A stretch of DNA of 32,458 nucleotides, taken from assembly GCF_014269285.1 (NCBI RefSeq), contig NZ_JACOAF010000027.1, positions 1-32,458 of the forward strand, written 5' to 3'. The translations under genes were made by a program, and so were the position numbers. Positions 8,392-15,539 of this stretch are shown here, in pieces. The DNA comes from Rufibacter sediminis. GTDB lineage: Bacteria; Bacteroidota; Bacteroidia; Cytophagales; Hymenobacteraceae. Under the pieces are notes generated by a model that was not told the DNA's origin, made no database searches, and saw only the letters and a program-made list of their open reading frames with translations. The number at the start of each line of letters is the position of its first letter. The first letter of the stretch is position 1.

Positions 8392-9417
8392 TCAATGCTT
8401 TTTGTGTTGTATTTCCTTGCCGTGTTTCCCTAGTTCATCCAAGGCAGCCCGGAAGCCCTTAGCCAGGGTGGCAGCTGGTCCTTGGCCGAAGTAGTGCAGG
8501 AAGATCATGCGAGGGTCGTCCCCTAGCATATGATGGTGCAGGGCTACCACCTCCAAACTATTTTTTCTTAGAGCGGCGATCACAGGATTTACCTCCGGTT
8601 CAAGCATAGCGATATCTCCCGCAATGTAGGCCTTCTCCTTTTTGCCGGCGAAAGAGGCCCAGGAGTTCAGCCCAATGGATGCGGTCATCTCCGTTCCCAT
8701 GGCCATCACCGTAAGGTCATCTCGCCCGATGGTGTACTTATAAGTGGGGCCGTTGACGGTCCCCGTATACTTCACGATGGCATCCAAAGCAGGTAAGTCA
8801 AAGTTCTCCTTACCAGTTGGGGCGGCAGAGGTCCCGGGTGAGGTGTTGCCGCTCTGAGCTGTGGGGTTGGGGCCGGGAGTAGTGGGTTGATTGGCTGGGG
8901 AGATCTTGCTTTGCCGGATGGTGGCTGCAAACTTCCTGGCCAACTCCTCTGGGGTACCCATACCATGCAGGTGCATGTAGAAGATGCGGGGTTCTTCATA
9001 GAAGAAGTGATTGTGAATGGCCCCGATCTCCAGGCCATTTGCTTGTGCAGCAGAGATGAGCGGGTTGACTTCCTCCTGTAGCAATACTGTGTCGCTCATA
9101 AGCATGGCTGTTTTGCCGTCAATGGTCTTTTTGATGGACATCCAGCCGCCGAAACCAAAGGCTATAGGAACAGATTCTCCCTTTACCTTCACTTTGAGAT
9201 CATTTCGGGGAAGAGGAGTTGTGTGGGTAAACTCAGCTTCTTTGTAGGTGCCTTTCTTGCCCATAGCCGCTTCTATAGCCTTTATCTCGGCTGGGGTAAG
9301 CGGTGGCGTCTTGCCCTTCTCTGCTGCGGCTTCCAGCTTCGGTAATCCAAACAAAGAAGCAGCTCCCACTAGAGCCGTGGCTCTTAGTGCCTGCCTTCGG
9401 TTTATAGTGTATTTCAT
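8392..9417 (-). CDS. exported protein with two DUF1259 domains
   Basis: A 341-residue protein. The N-terminus MKYTINRRQALRATALVG has a twin-arginine pair at 7-8 and a short hydrophobic stretch, suggesting Tat-type export. Two homologous DUF1259 halves follow, each with an ALHHH/AIHNH motif and an aromatic segment (IFYMHLHGMG in the first, IFLHYFGQGP in the second), separated by a Pro/Thr/Gly/Ser-rich linker at about 190-215. Histidine-rich motifs suggest metal or ligand binding, but the function is unknown. I start at 9417 because the signal sequence begins there; the longer frame to 9489 lacks sense. Its upstream end borders the decayed island. Confidence 0.85.
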   Translation of the reverse strand: MKYTINRRQALRATALVGAASLFGLPKLEAAAEKGKTPPLTPAEIKAIEAAMGKKGTYKEAEFTHTTPLPRNDLKVKVKGESVPIAFGFGGWMSIKKTIDGKTAMLMSDTVLLQEEVNPLISAAQANGLEIGAIHNHFFYEEPRIFYMHLHGMGTPEELARKFAATIRQSKISPANQPTTPGPNPTAQSGNTSPGTSAAPTGKENFDLPALDAIVKYTGTVNGPTYKYTIGRDDLTVMAMGTEMTASIGLNSWASFAGKKEKAYIAGDIAMLEPEVNPVIAALRKNSLEVVALHHHMLGDDPRMIFLHYFGQGPAATLAKGFRAALDELGKHGKEIQHKKH

Positions 9418-9548
9418 GGCATGAAGAATGGTTAACCAGAATAAATCCCTTACATGATCAGCAAATTGGCAACTTGGCCAAGGCACCAATCCCTATTTCT
9501 ATCAAGGTAATCTAAACCTATAAACGGTGCTTCTTCAGGAAAGATAAG

Positions 9549-10010
9549 GTGTTCACCTTTACCAATGAGGTTACTGATGAGCTTGCGGTGGTGGTACTCA
9601 GGAAGTTTATAGACAACATCAAGAAGAGGAGCAAAAACTTTCAATACCTATGGGTGGCAGAAAGGCAAGCGGAGAACAAGACCTTCTCAGGCAACATCCA
9701 CTTTCACATGGTCACCAACAAGTACTGGGATATTCAAAAGACTTGGGGCTATTGGCTGGAAGTCCAGAAGAAGAGCGGAATCTTGCCAAGGGAGGAGAGC
9801 TTTAAGGCTTCTTCTGCTTTTGATGTGAAGAAGATAAATACCAGTAATCCTAAACAGGTAGGAGTCTATCTGACTAAGTATGTTACCAAGAACAAGGCAG
9901 CGTTCAAATGCCAAGTGTGGAACTGCTCAAAGTCTATCTCTGCTCTCTATACTGACTTCTATACAAAATTTGGTTTCTTAGATGCGAAGGCTCAAAGGAG
10001 AGGAGATTAA
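9549..10010 (+). CDS. HUH-type rolling-circle replication initiator, compact or N-terminally truncated
   Basis: A 153-residue HUH endonuclease-like protein, the type that nicks and joins ssDNA in rolling-circle plasmids and ssDNA phages. Three motifs are in order: a hydrophobic FTFT strand at 2-5 (motif I), His51 and His53 in NIHFHMVTN (motif II, metal binding), and VGVYLTKYVTKN with Tyr107 and Tyr111 (motif III). The YxxxYxxK spacing resembles the two-tyrosine Rep/gpA class. YLWVAERQ precedes motif II, as in Bacteroidota rolling-circle proteins. The start is a GTG at 9549; in the same frame upstream TYKRCFFRKDK continues back to a TAA at 9513-9515, so N-terminal sequence may be lost. Its last 29 bases overlap the next small ORF. 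Function as an active Rep is doubtful because neighbouring genes are broken. Confidence 0.75.
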   Translation: MFTFTNEVTDELAVVVLRKFIDNIKKRSKNFQYLWVAERQAENKTFSGNIHFHMVTNKYWDIQKTWGYWLEVQKKSGILPREESFKASSAFDVKKINTSNPKQVGVYLTKYVTKNKAAFKCQVWNCSKSISALYTDFYTKFGFLDAKAQRRGD

Positions 10011-10125
10011 GGAAGTGCTATTAGAGTATTGTACACTTCACCTAATACCCTTAGACAAAACTACAATGCAGTTTTATGACCGGCTAGAAATTAAAAACAG
10101 GAACACTTTAAAAACAATCAATTAA
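9982..10125 (+). CDS. small ORF overlapping the Rep 3' end, 47 residues
   Basis: ATG at 9982 to TAA at 10123-10125 encodes 47 residues beginning MRRLKGEEIKEVLLEYC and ending NRNTLKTIN. It overlaps the Rep gene by 29 bases in another frame and ends four bases before the next ATG (10130), a compact arrangement typical of plasmid or ssDNA-phage gene sets. No family is recognised. Charged, mostly helical composition; no signal peptide or membrane segment. It could be a small accessory protein of the element. Confidence 0.45.
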   Translation: MRRLKGEEIKEVLLEYCTLHLIPLDKTTMQFYDRLEIKNRNTLKTIN

Positions 10126-10129
10126 GAAT

Positions 10130-10390
10130 ATGAGAGATAATACAAAACGTAGATGGGAGAGCTTAGAATAAGATACATTTAGAGTTGAGCCCTTCATAAA
10201 TTATGGTGAAAATGAAGAATATGACTTGACTAAATGTTCTAGATGCGGTGGAGACAGAGGGGAGTTGGGCTTTGATGAATTAAATGAGAATGAAAAGTCT
10301 GTTTGGGAGAGAATCGGAATAGCTGATACGATAGATTGTTTCCTACATTGTTACTCATGTAATGAACTTTCTGCGGTTATTGATTTGTAG
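10130..10390 (+). pseudogene. small zinc-ribbon ORF interrupted by one in-frame TAA
   Basis: Reading from ATG 10130 gives 13 residues (MRDNTKRRWESLE), a TAA stop at 10169-10171, then 72 further sense codons in the same frame to TAG at 10388-10390. The downstream part contains CSRCGG and CFLHCYSC, two CxxC pairs that look like a zinc ribbon, and is acidic overall. No in-frame ATG follows the stop, so the intact part has no evident start. The simplest reading is one nonsense change in a gene of about 86 codons. It follows the 47-residue ORF by four bases and ends four bases before a perfect stem-loop, which delimits a three-gene Rep unit. Confidence 0.6.
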
Positions 10391-10394
10391 GAGG

Positions 10395-10450
10395 AAAAAT
10401 GATAAGCAAGAAGCCAAGAAATTTTTCTTGGCTTCTTGCTTATCATTTTT
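10395..10450 (+). terminator. perfect 26-bp stem-loop
   Basis: Arms at 10395-10420 and 10425-10450 are exact reverse complements over 26 bases with a 4-base loop; the right arm ends in a T run. It lies four bases after the broken zinc-ribbon ORF and before the DUF2971-like gene. A terminator is most likely; an origin-like or recombination hairpin is possible because the unit carries a Rep gene. Confidence 0.75.
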
Positions 10451-10546
10451 TACATAATCTGATAACTTTAGCAGATGGTAAGATATCTCTGATTAAGAAC
10501 TTTAGGTTGGTATTCAAATAAATTAATTAAAATAAGCTAAATATTA

Positions 10547-11561
10547 ATGGGAGGCGTTGCAGGTTTTACTCTAGATAAGAATAAGGATTTAGTCGGTTTA
10601 AAAGAATTTCTAAATGAATGGTTATTAAAAAGAAACTTAGATGCCAAGTATGGCAGTATTAAATCTTCTTTAGATTCGGAGTTTGTTACACCTTATACAG
10701 ACGATCATAATAAGAGATTTCCTTTATATTACGAAAATACTCAATATATAGAATGGTTAGAAGGTGTATATTCTAAGCTAGCATTAGAAAGGTCAAGCGA
10801 CCAAGGTGTTTTTTATTGGTTTAAACCCTATGATAGAGCATTAGAAATACTAAAAGAAGAAAAGTTGCATTTATTATCATTAGATAAACAAGACTTGAAC
10901 GATCATGCAGAAGCACTAGAATTTACACAGAGGTATGAATTTTTCCCGTATTCCCAATACTATCATCATTCATCTTATGGAAAAGAAAATTTTCCTCATA
11001 TAGCATGTTTTACCAAAAATTTCAGAAGTCAAAAGTTTTGGGATGATTACGCAAACAATGAGACAGGTGTAGCGTTTGGAATCAGGATTATTTTTAAGGA
11101 TGCCGGGGTTTTCGGAGGTTTGAAACCATGTATGCTAAGAGATGTCTTTTATGATACTGGATATGATTTTAATTTTTCTCAATGAATTACGATACTTGAC
11201 GTTAAAAAAATTTAATGTAATTATTTCTACAGTCCCTGAAAAGTTAAGGTGGATTCATTATCACTATAAGCGAGACAAGTATAGGTGGGAAAATGAAACT
11301 AGATTAAGTTTCAACGTGATGGAATATCTAAGTCTTTCTTCTGTTGATAAAATTAGATATGACGAAAGATTAGTTCTTGATGGAATTGAATCAAAACTTA
11401 GAGATGAGGCTTACCCAAAGTTTCTAACCAAAATTCCTTTTAATAATCCTTATTTTGAGATTCAATTAAATGAAATTATCTGCGGTAAGAATTTTGGTGA
11501 TGCTCAAATGGAGGAGTTAAAAGAAATCACTCAAAATAAAATACTGGTATGGAGAAGATAA
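10547..11561 (+). pseudogene. DUF2971-like gene split by a frameshift
   Basis: Two overlapping frames (10547-11185 and the part after about 11178 of the frame ending at 11561) join into one protein of about 337 residues if one T is removed from the T run at 11173-11177. The joined junction reads DTGYDFNFLNELRYLTLKKF. The first part has FYWFKPYDRALEILKEEKLHLL and ACFTKNFRSQKFWDDYANNETGVAFGIRI, the pattern of DUF2971 proteins (usually CF..N....W..YA....G...GF). The second part has RDKYRWENETRLSF, the family's late motif. AT-rich composition contrasts with flanking genes. As written the gene is broken; a sequencing indel cannot be excluded. The role of DUF2971 is not established. Confidence 0.7.
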
Positions 11562-11593
11562 TATAGCGTTCCCCTAAACGTCCCCTGAAAACA

Positions 11594-11630
11594 AGAAAGC
11601 CTTGCAAATCGTTGATTTACAAGGCTTTCT
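11594..11630. terminator. stem-loop between the island and tRNA-Leu
   Basis: AGAAAGCCTTGCAAATC and GATTTACAAGGCTTTCT pair with one mismatch around a 3-base loop. It lies just past the tRNA 3' end (minus strand) and 33 bases after the last island gene, so it can terminate both. Confidence 0.75.
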
Positions 11631-11642
11631 ATGTGTTCTGAG

Positions 11643-11726
11643 TACCCAGAGCCGGAGTCGAACCGGCACATCCGTGAAGATATTGGTGTTTGAGACCAAC
11701 GCGTCTACCGATTCCGCCATCTGGGC
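11643..11726 (-). tRNA. tRNA-Leu (anticodon CAA)
   Basis: The minus strand folds as a class II tRNA of 84 nt: acceptor GCCCAGA/TCTGGGT with a G-U end pair, anticodon stem TTGGT/ACCAA with loop CTCAAAC (anticodon CAA, reading UUG), a long variable arm, and T-arm GCCGG-TTCGACT-CCGGC. Discriminator A; CCA is not encoded. It lies 43 bases downstream of hscB on the same strand. The decayed island abuts its 3' side, the usual side for integration next to tRNA genes. Confidence 0.95.
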
Positions 11727-11769
11727 ATTTACTTTCCGGTAGATTCTGAAAAACGAGGCGTGAAACGCT

Positions 11770-12309
11770 TTATCTGTCAGAAGAGGATGCAAACTTATTC
11801 AATGATTCCTTTATACGCAAGAGGTAGCGCTGCTTTAGGTAGTAATTTTTTACCTGTTTCAGGGCTTCTGCCTGAGCGTCAGGTGGTAAATTTTCATAGG
11901 ATTCCAGCACCGGCCAGATAGAAGCCTTCAGGAAACCCTCTATTTCGGCGGTTTGGTCTGAGACAATCTTGAACTGCACCGAGTCATAGTCCATCTCCAG
12001 CTCCATCAACTGCTCGTTCAGCTCCATCACCTCCATCAGGAAATCCTGGGGAAGGTCGTTCTGCCCGCCTTCCTCCAACAGGCCGTGCTGCTCCAGAATG
12101 TACTGCATGCGGCGGTCAAAGTTGGAGAGCGTGCGGTAAGCGTTGGTGTTGAGCGTAGACTTCTCCAGAATCTCCTGCTGCTTTTCCTGCGGTTCCAGGG
12201 TGTAGAAATCGGGGTGGAACTCCCGGCTCAGGGCGTAGTATTTGGTTTGGATCGCCTTCTCATCGGGGAGAAAGCTTTCGGGGAGGTCGTAGAATTGGAA
12301 GTAGTTCAT
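11770..12309 (-). CDS. hscB: Fe-S cluster assembly co-chaperone HscB
   Basis: A 179-residue J-domain co-chaperone. The N-terminal J-domain has HPD at residues 32-34 in REFHPDFYTL; the C-terminal helical domain has LPQDFLMEVMELNEQLMELE, the HscB-type surface that binds the IscU scaffold. HscB stimulates the HscA/DnaK-type ATPase in iron-sulfur cluster transfer. Length and domain order match HscB. No isc genes are adjacent, which is not unusual in Bacteroidota. Start at 12309; tRNA-Leu lies 43 bases past its stop on the same strand. Confidence 0.9.
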   Translation of the reverse strand: MNYFQFYDLPESFLPDEKAIQTKYYALSREFHPDFYTLEPQEKQQEILEKSTLNTNAYRTLSNFDRRMQYILEQHGLLEEGGQNDLPQDFLMEVMELNEQLMELEMDYDSVQFKIVSDQTAEIEGFLKASIWPVLESYENLPPDAQAEALKQVKNYYLKQRYLLRIKESLNKFASSSDR

Positions 12310-12394
12310 GCGCTACCGGGGGTTAAGTTCGGGGATACTCTTGTAGGGCGACGGGGCCGTTTCGGGTAAAATTACTCCTTTCCCGTTTATTTGT

Positions 12395-12436
12395 TCTGTT
12401 TTGGGTCTATTCCTGTGAAAACAGGTCTAAAACAGA
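12395..12436. repeat. family-A palindromic repeat copy (intergenic)
   Basis: A nearly perfect palindrome: outer TCTGTTTT/AAAACAGA and inner CCTGT/ACAGG. It lies between hscB and the ankyrin gene. Confidence 0.75.
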
Positions 12437-12493
12437 AGAACGCTGGAACTAGCCCTTCACTTGTGAGAAACCAATCTGCTTATAGGCTTACAC

Positions 12494-12532
12494 AAAAGAA
12501 AACGGCCGGGGAGTGCCGGGCCGTTTTCTTTT
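12494..12532 (-). terminator. terminator of the hemA-hemH-ankyrin operon
   Basis: AAAAGAAAACGGCC and GGCCGTTTTCTTTT pair over 14 bases around a GC-rich loop, 46 bases past the ankyrin gene's stop on the minus strand. Confidence 0.8.
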
Positions 12533-12578
12533 CTAAGGTGGAATAGCTTTTCGTTTCCGCTAAAGAAACACGACCGCG

Positions 12579-13100
12579 TTATTTCTGCAGGAGCGTGGCG
12601 GCCTCTGTATTGCCTTGCTGCTGGGCCAGCGCCAGCGCTGTGAAACCGCGTTGGTCTTTGAGGGAGGCATCAGCCCCGCGGGAAAGCAGCAGCTGCACCA
12701 GGTCATTCCTTCCGAACATGGTGGCAAACATCAGGGCGGTGCCGCCGTTTCCGTTCTGCAGGTTCAGGTTAGCTTTGTGCTCCAGCAACACCTTGGCAAT
12801 GGCGAGGTGGCCCTTGAAGGCAGCGCCCATCAAGGCGGTATTACCAGTAAGGTCCTGGTGGTTCACGTTGGCACCGGCTTTTACTAAAGCGGTGGTCGCT
12901 TCCAGTTGCCCGTTGTACACGGCAAGAATCAACGGGGTGAAGCCTTTCGCATCGGTGACGTTTACATCGGCTTTTTGCTGGATCAACTGCTGGAGAACGG
13001 CTACATCGCCGGTTCTGGCCGCCGAAAGCAGGTCATTGGATTGGGCAAACAAAGCGGCCGGTAAAAAGAAGAAAGCGAGTTTCAGGAAAAGGGTTTTCAT
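12579..13100 (-). CDS. secreted ankyrin-repeat protein
   Basis: 173 residues. A signal peptide (MKTLFLKLAFFFLPAALFAQ, cleavage near 20) is followed by about four to five ankyrin repeats, with motifs such as TPLILAVYNGQLEATTALVKAGANVN, GNTALMGAAFKGHLAIAKVLLEHKA and GGTALMFATMFGRNDLVQLLLSRGA seen in succession (split here for clarity). Ankyrin repeats bind other proteins; the partner is unknown. The start is 13 bases past the hemH stop, so it is the last gene of the hemA-hemH unit. Exported ankyrin proteins near catalase genes are known in other bacteria, and an exported catalase lies just upstream of this operon; a link to peroxide or heme handling is an inference. Confidence 0.85.
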   Translation of the reverse strand: MKTLFLKLAFFFLPAALFAQSNDLLSAARTGDVAVLQQLIQQKADVNVTDAKGFTPLILAVYNGQLEATTALVKAGANVNHQDLTGNTALMGAAFKGHLAIAKVLLEHKANLNLQNGNGGTALMFATMFGRNDLVQLLLSRGADASLKDQRGFTALALAQQQGNTEAATLLQK

Positions 13101-13113
13101 GGGTATTGGTTAA

Positions 13114-14214
13114 TCAGTTCAGGGAAATAGGGTAGAGAGAAGGATATTTCTTTAAGGCGGTGAGGGACCGTTTGGGTGATGGTCGCGGGGTCTCCTGTTG
13201 CGTGACGAGTTGGTGCAGACAGGAAATCCAGGAGGCATCGTCGTTCAAGCTTTCCACCAGCTGCCAGTGGGTGCCCCCCAACTCCTCGAAAAGCTCCCGG
13301 TATTCCTCGCCCACCTCAATGGTGGTTTCCAGGCAATCGGCGATAAAAGAGGGCGCGAAGACGAGCACTTTCTTGAGGCCTGCCGCGGCCAAGCCCCGGA
13401 GGGTGTCATCGGTGTACGGTTGAATCCAGGGATCGCGGCCCAGCCTTGACTGGAAGCAGACGCTGTAGTCTTCCGGCGCGATGCCCAGTTCCAGGGCAAT
13501 GGCGCGGCTGGTGGCGTAGCACTGGGCCCGGTAGCAGAACTGGTTTCCGGCGTGCAGCTCGTGCTGGCAGTTGGCTTCCTGGCAAGAAGAATACCGTTCG
13601 TGCTGGTGCAACTGCCGCTCGGGCAATCCGTGGTAGGTGAACACGAGGTGCTCGTAGTTCTCCCGATCCAGGTGTTTTTGGCCTATTTTGGCAAAAGCCC
13701 TTATAAAACGCGGCTCATGCCAGAACGGCCCGGCAAACCTGATCTCCGGGATAACGGTCCAGCTAGTCACGGTCTCCATCACTTTCTGGTGCACCGAGCC
13801 CGTGGTAGCCGAGGCGTACTGCGGATACAGCGGCACGATGACCAGTTTGGTGATGCCCATCGCTTGGAACTCGGCCAAGGCTTTCTCAATGGCCGGATTC
13901 TGGTAGCGCATGGCCAGTTTTACCACGTAGTTGGCACCCAGCGAAGCCTGCAGCAGAGACGTAACCCGGTAGCCATATACCTTGAGCGGCGACCCTTCCG
14001 GCGTCCAGAGCTGCTGGTACACCTTTGCAGATTTAGGTGCCCGAAACGGAGCGATGGCCAGGTTCACCAGCGGCCAGCGCTTCAGGAAGGGGAGGTCCAT
14101 CACCCGCTCGTCCATCAGAAACTCACGGAGGTATTTGCACACATCCGCCACGGAAGGGCTGTCGGGCGTTCCTTGGTTCACTAACAGGACACCGGTTTTG
14201 GTGATCGGGCTCAT
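13114..14214 (-). CDS. hemH: ferrochelatase
   Basis: A 366-residue ferrochelatase that inserts ferrous iron into the porphyrin ring in the last steps of heme synthesis. It opens with TGVLLVNQGTPDSP, contains the catalytic His in FTYHGLPERQ, FAGPFWHEPRFI, YSVCFQSRLGRDPW, and a late SFIADCLETTIEVGEEY with the conserved Glu. The first residues resemble the family start, so 14214 is used. It begins 12 bases after the hemA stop, forming an operon with it and with the ankyrin gene. Length is normal for Bacteroidota enzymes. Confidence 0.96.
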   Translation of the reverse strand: MSPITKTGVLLVNQGTPDSPSVADVCKYLREFLMDERVMDLPFLKRWPLVNLAIAPFRAPKSAKVYQQLWTPEGSPLKVYGYRVTSLLQASLGANYVVKLAMRYQNPAIEKALAEFQAMGITKLVIVPLYPQYASATTGSVHQKVMETVTSWTVIPEIRFAGPFWHEPRFIRAFAKIGQKHLDRENYEHLVFTYHGLPERQLHQHERYSSCQEANCQHELHAGNQFCYRAQCYATSRAIALELGIAPEDYSVCFQSRLGRDPWIQPYTDDTLRGLAAAGLKKVLVFAPSFIADCLETTIEVGEEYRELFEELGGTHWQLVESLNDDASWISCLHQLVTQQETPRPSPKRSLTALKKYPSLYPISLN

Positions 14215-14226
14215 GGCAAGAAGGTT

Positions 14227-15462
14227 TTAGGCAAGGTGGAATAAGGTCTGTAAGGAGGCCAGCAGCACCTGACGGTCGGGGCCCTGGGTGTTCTTCAGGA
14301 TACCGGCGGGCCTGCGGAGCAACTGGTTCAAGGAGGTGCTCACCGTTGCGGCGGAAGAGGCCGGGGCAGAGCCGTTCGTGCGGTTCTGCACTTCGGTTTC
14401 CACCACCTGGGCCAACAGGCGTTTCAGTTCCTGCAAGGTGTGGGCCACGGGCAAATCCTGTAGCCAGGCGGCAAACTCTTGCACGTCTTCCTGGATGATG
14501 CGCTGCACGTCAGCAATGGAGATTTCGCGCATTTTTTGCACCGCCTGGGTTCTGCTGGTAATGTCATCCATGTTCACCAGCGAGATGCCCGGCACCAGTT
14601 CCGCTTCGGCGGGAAGGCTGAGCGGCACGGCCAAATCCAGCAGCACCCGCTTTTTCTGGGGCAGGTGCTGTAGCGTAGGCAGAGAAACAACTTTGCCGCC
14701 GCTCACGCAAGAGATGATCACCTCAAACCGGGCCAGCTCCGCCTCAAATGCTTCAAAGGGAAGCACCTGACCATTGACGGTGGCGGCCAAGGCCTCGGCT
14801 TTGTCCTGACTGCGGTTGGTGAGCGTGATATGGGTAAACCCGAAGGAAGCGGCATACTTGGCGACATCGGTTCCCAGCTGGCCGGTGCCAATGATGAGCA
14901 GGTTCTTCTGACTCAGGCTTAGGCGCGGGAAGAAATCAGTAACGCGTTCCAGGGCTGCGTAGCCCACCGAGGAAGCCCCGGCTCTGAAGGCCGTTTCATT
15001 GTGCACGCGCTTGTGCGTCTTGAACAGCGACTGAAAGGCGTGGTGCAGCAGGGGGCTGGTGGTCTTCAGGTCATTGGCTTGCTGGTAGCTTTCTTTGAGC
15101 TGGCCAATGATCTGCCGATCGCCCAGCACCTGGGAGCGTAAGCCTATGCCTACTTCCAGCAGGTATTGAAACGTTTCCTGGCTCTGGGTAAAATGCTGGA
15201 ACAGGTGTTGGTAATCGGCTGGGTTATCAATGCCTTTGAATGCGAGCAGCTCTTCCAGTACTTGTTGGGTGGAGGTGCTTTCAGACTCAAAATAGACCTC
15301 GGTACGGTTGCAGGTCGTGACCAGCACCATCCCGGCCACCAACGCTTTCTCCTGCAAGGTTTGCAGGAAGGCAGTCGCCTCAAGAGAAGTAAACTGGAGC
15401 GCCTCTCTGTACTGGACAGCGGCCGTCTGGTGCGAAAGGGAAATAGCCTGCAGTGTATTCAC
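14227..15462 (-). CDS. hemA: glutamyl-tRNA reductase
   Basis: A 411-residue enzyme that reduces glutamyl-tRNA to glutamate-1-semialdehyde, the entry step of C5 heme synthesis. The catalytic Cys51 lies in LVTTCNRTEVYFES; GLRSQVLGDRQIIGQLK is the linker motif, and LLIIGTGQLGTDVAKYA the NADPH-binding Rossmann turn. The C-terminal dimerisation helix region is present. It is first in the hemA-hemH-ankyrin operon. The exported catalase gene is just upstream on the same strand, separated by a terminator, so heme synthesis and a heme enzyme are neighbours. Confidence 0.96.
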   Translation of the reverse strand: MNTLQAISLSHQTAAVQYREALQFTSLEATAFLQTLQEKALVAGMVLVTTCNRTEVYFESESTSTQQVLEELLAFKGIDNPADYQHLFQHFTQSQETFQYLLEVGIGLRSQVLGDRQIIGQLKESYQQANDLKTTSPLLHHAFQSLFKTHKRVHNETAFRAGASSVGYAALERVTDFFPRLSLSQKNLLIIGTGQLGTDVAKYAASFGFTHITLTNRSQDKAEALAATVNGQVLPFEAFEAELARFEVIISCVSGGKVVSLPTLQHLPQKKRVLLDLAVPLSLPAEAELVPGISLVNMDDITSRTQAVQKMREISIADVQRIIQEDVQEFAAWLQDLPVAHTLQELKRLLAQVVETEVQNRTNGSAPASSAATVSTSLNQLLRRPAGILKNTQGPDRQVLLASLQTLFHLA

Positions 15463-15490
15463 GTGTGTTGCATCTTAGGTGAAAAGGGTG

Positions 15491-15523
15491 GAACAGGCCG
15501 GGCAGAAACCACCCGGCTTGTTC
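15491..15523 (-). terminator. terminator after the catalase gene
   Basis: GAACAGGCCGGG and CCCGGCTTGTTC pair with one mismatch around a 9-base loop, 17 bases past the catalase stop on the minus strand and just before hemA. Confidence 0.7.
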
Positions 15524-15539
15524 TGTATGGTAAAGTAGA

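Noticed and set aside
9418-9548. Left attachment site copied from the tRNA-Leu 3' end
   Set aside because: I compared the tRNA 3' sequence with this stretch and saw no duplicate, so tRNA-directed integration is not shown.
9549-10010. Rep-like protein as a REP-associated (RAYT/IS200-type) transposase that spreads the palindromes
   Set aside because: The YLTKYVTK motif and YLWVAERQ segment fit rolling-circle initiators; RAYT features are absent.
11160-11190. Programmed frameshift in the DUF2971-like gene
   Set aside because: A +1 shift would be needed and no known slippery or stimulatory signal is visible; mutation or sequencing error is simpler.
12395-12436. Family-A repeats as ordinary terminators
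   Set aside because: Several copies lie upstream of genes or inside coding sequences, and separate, stronger terminators exist next to them.
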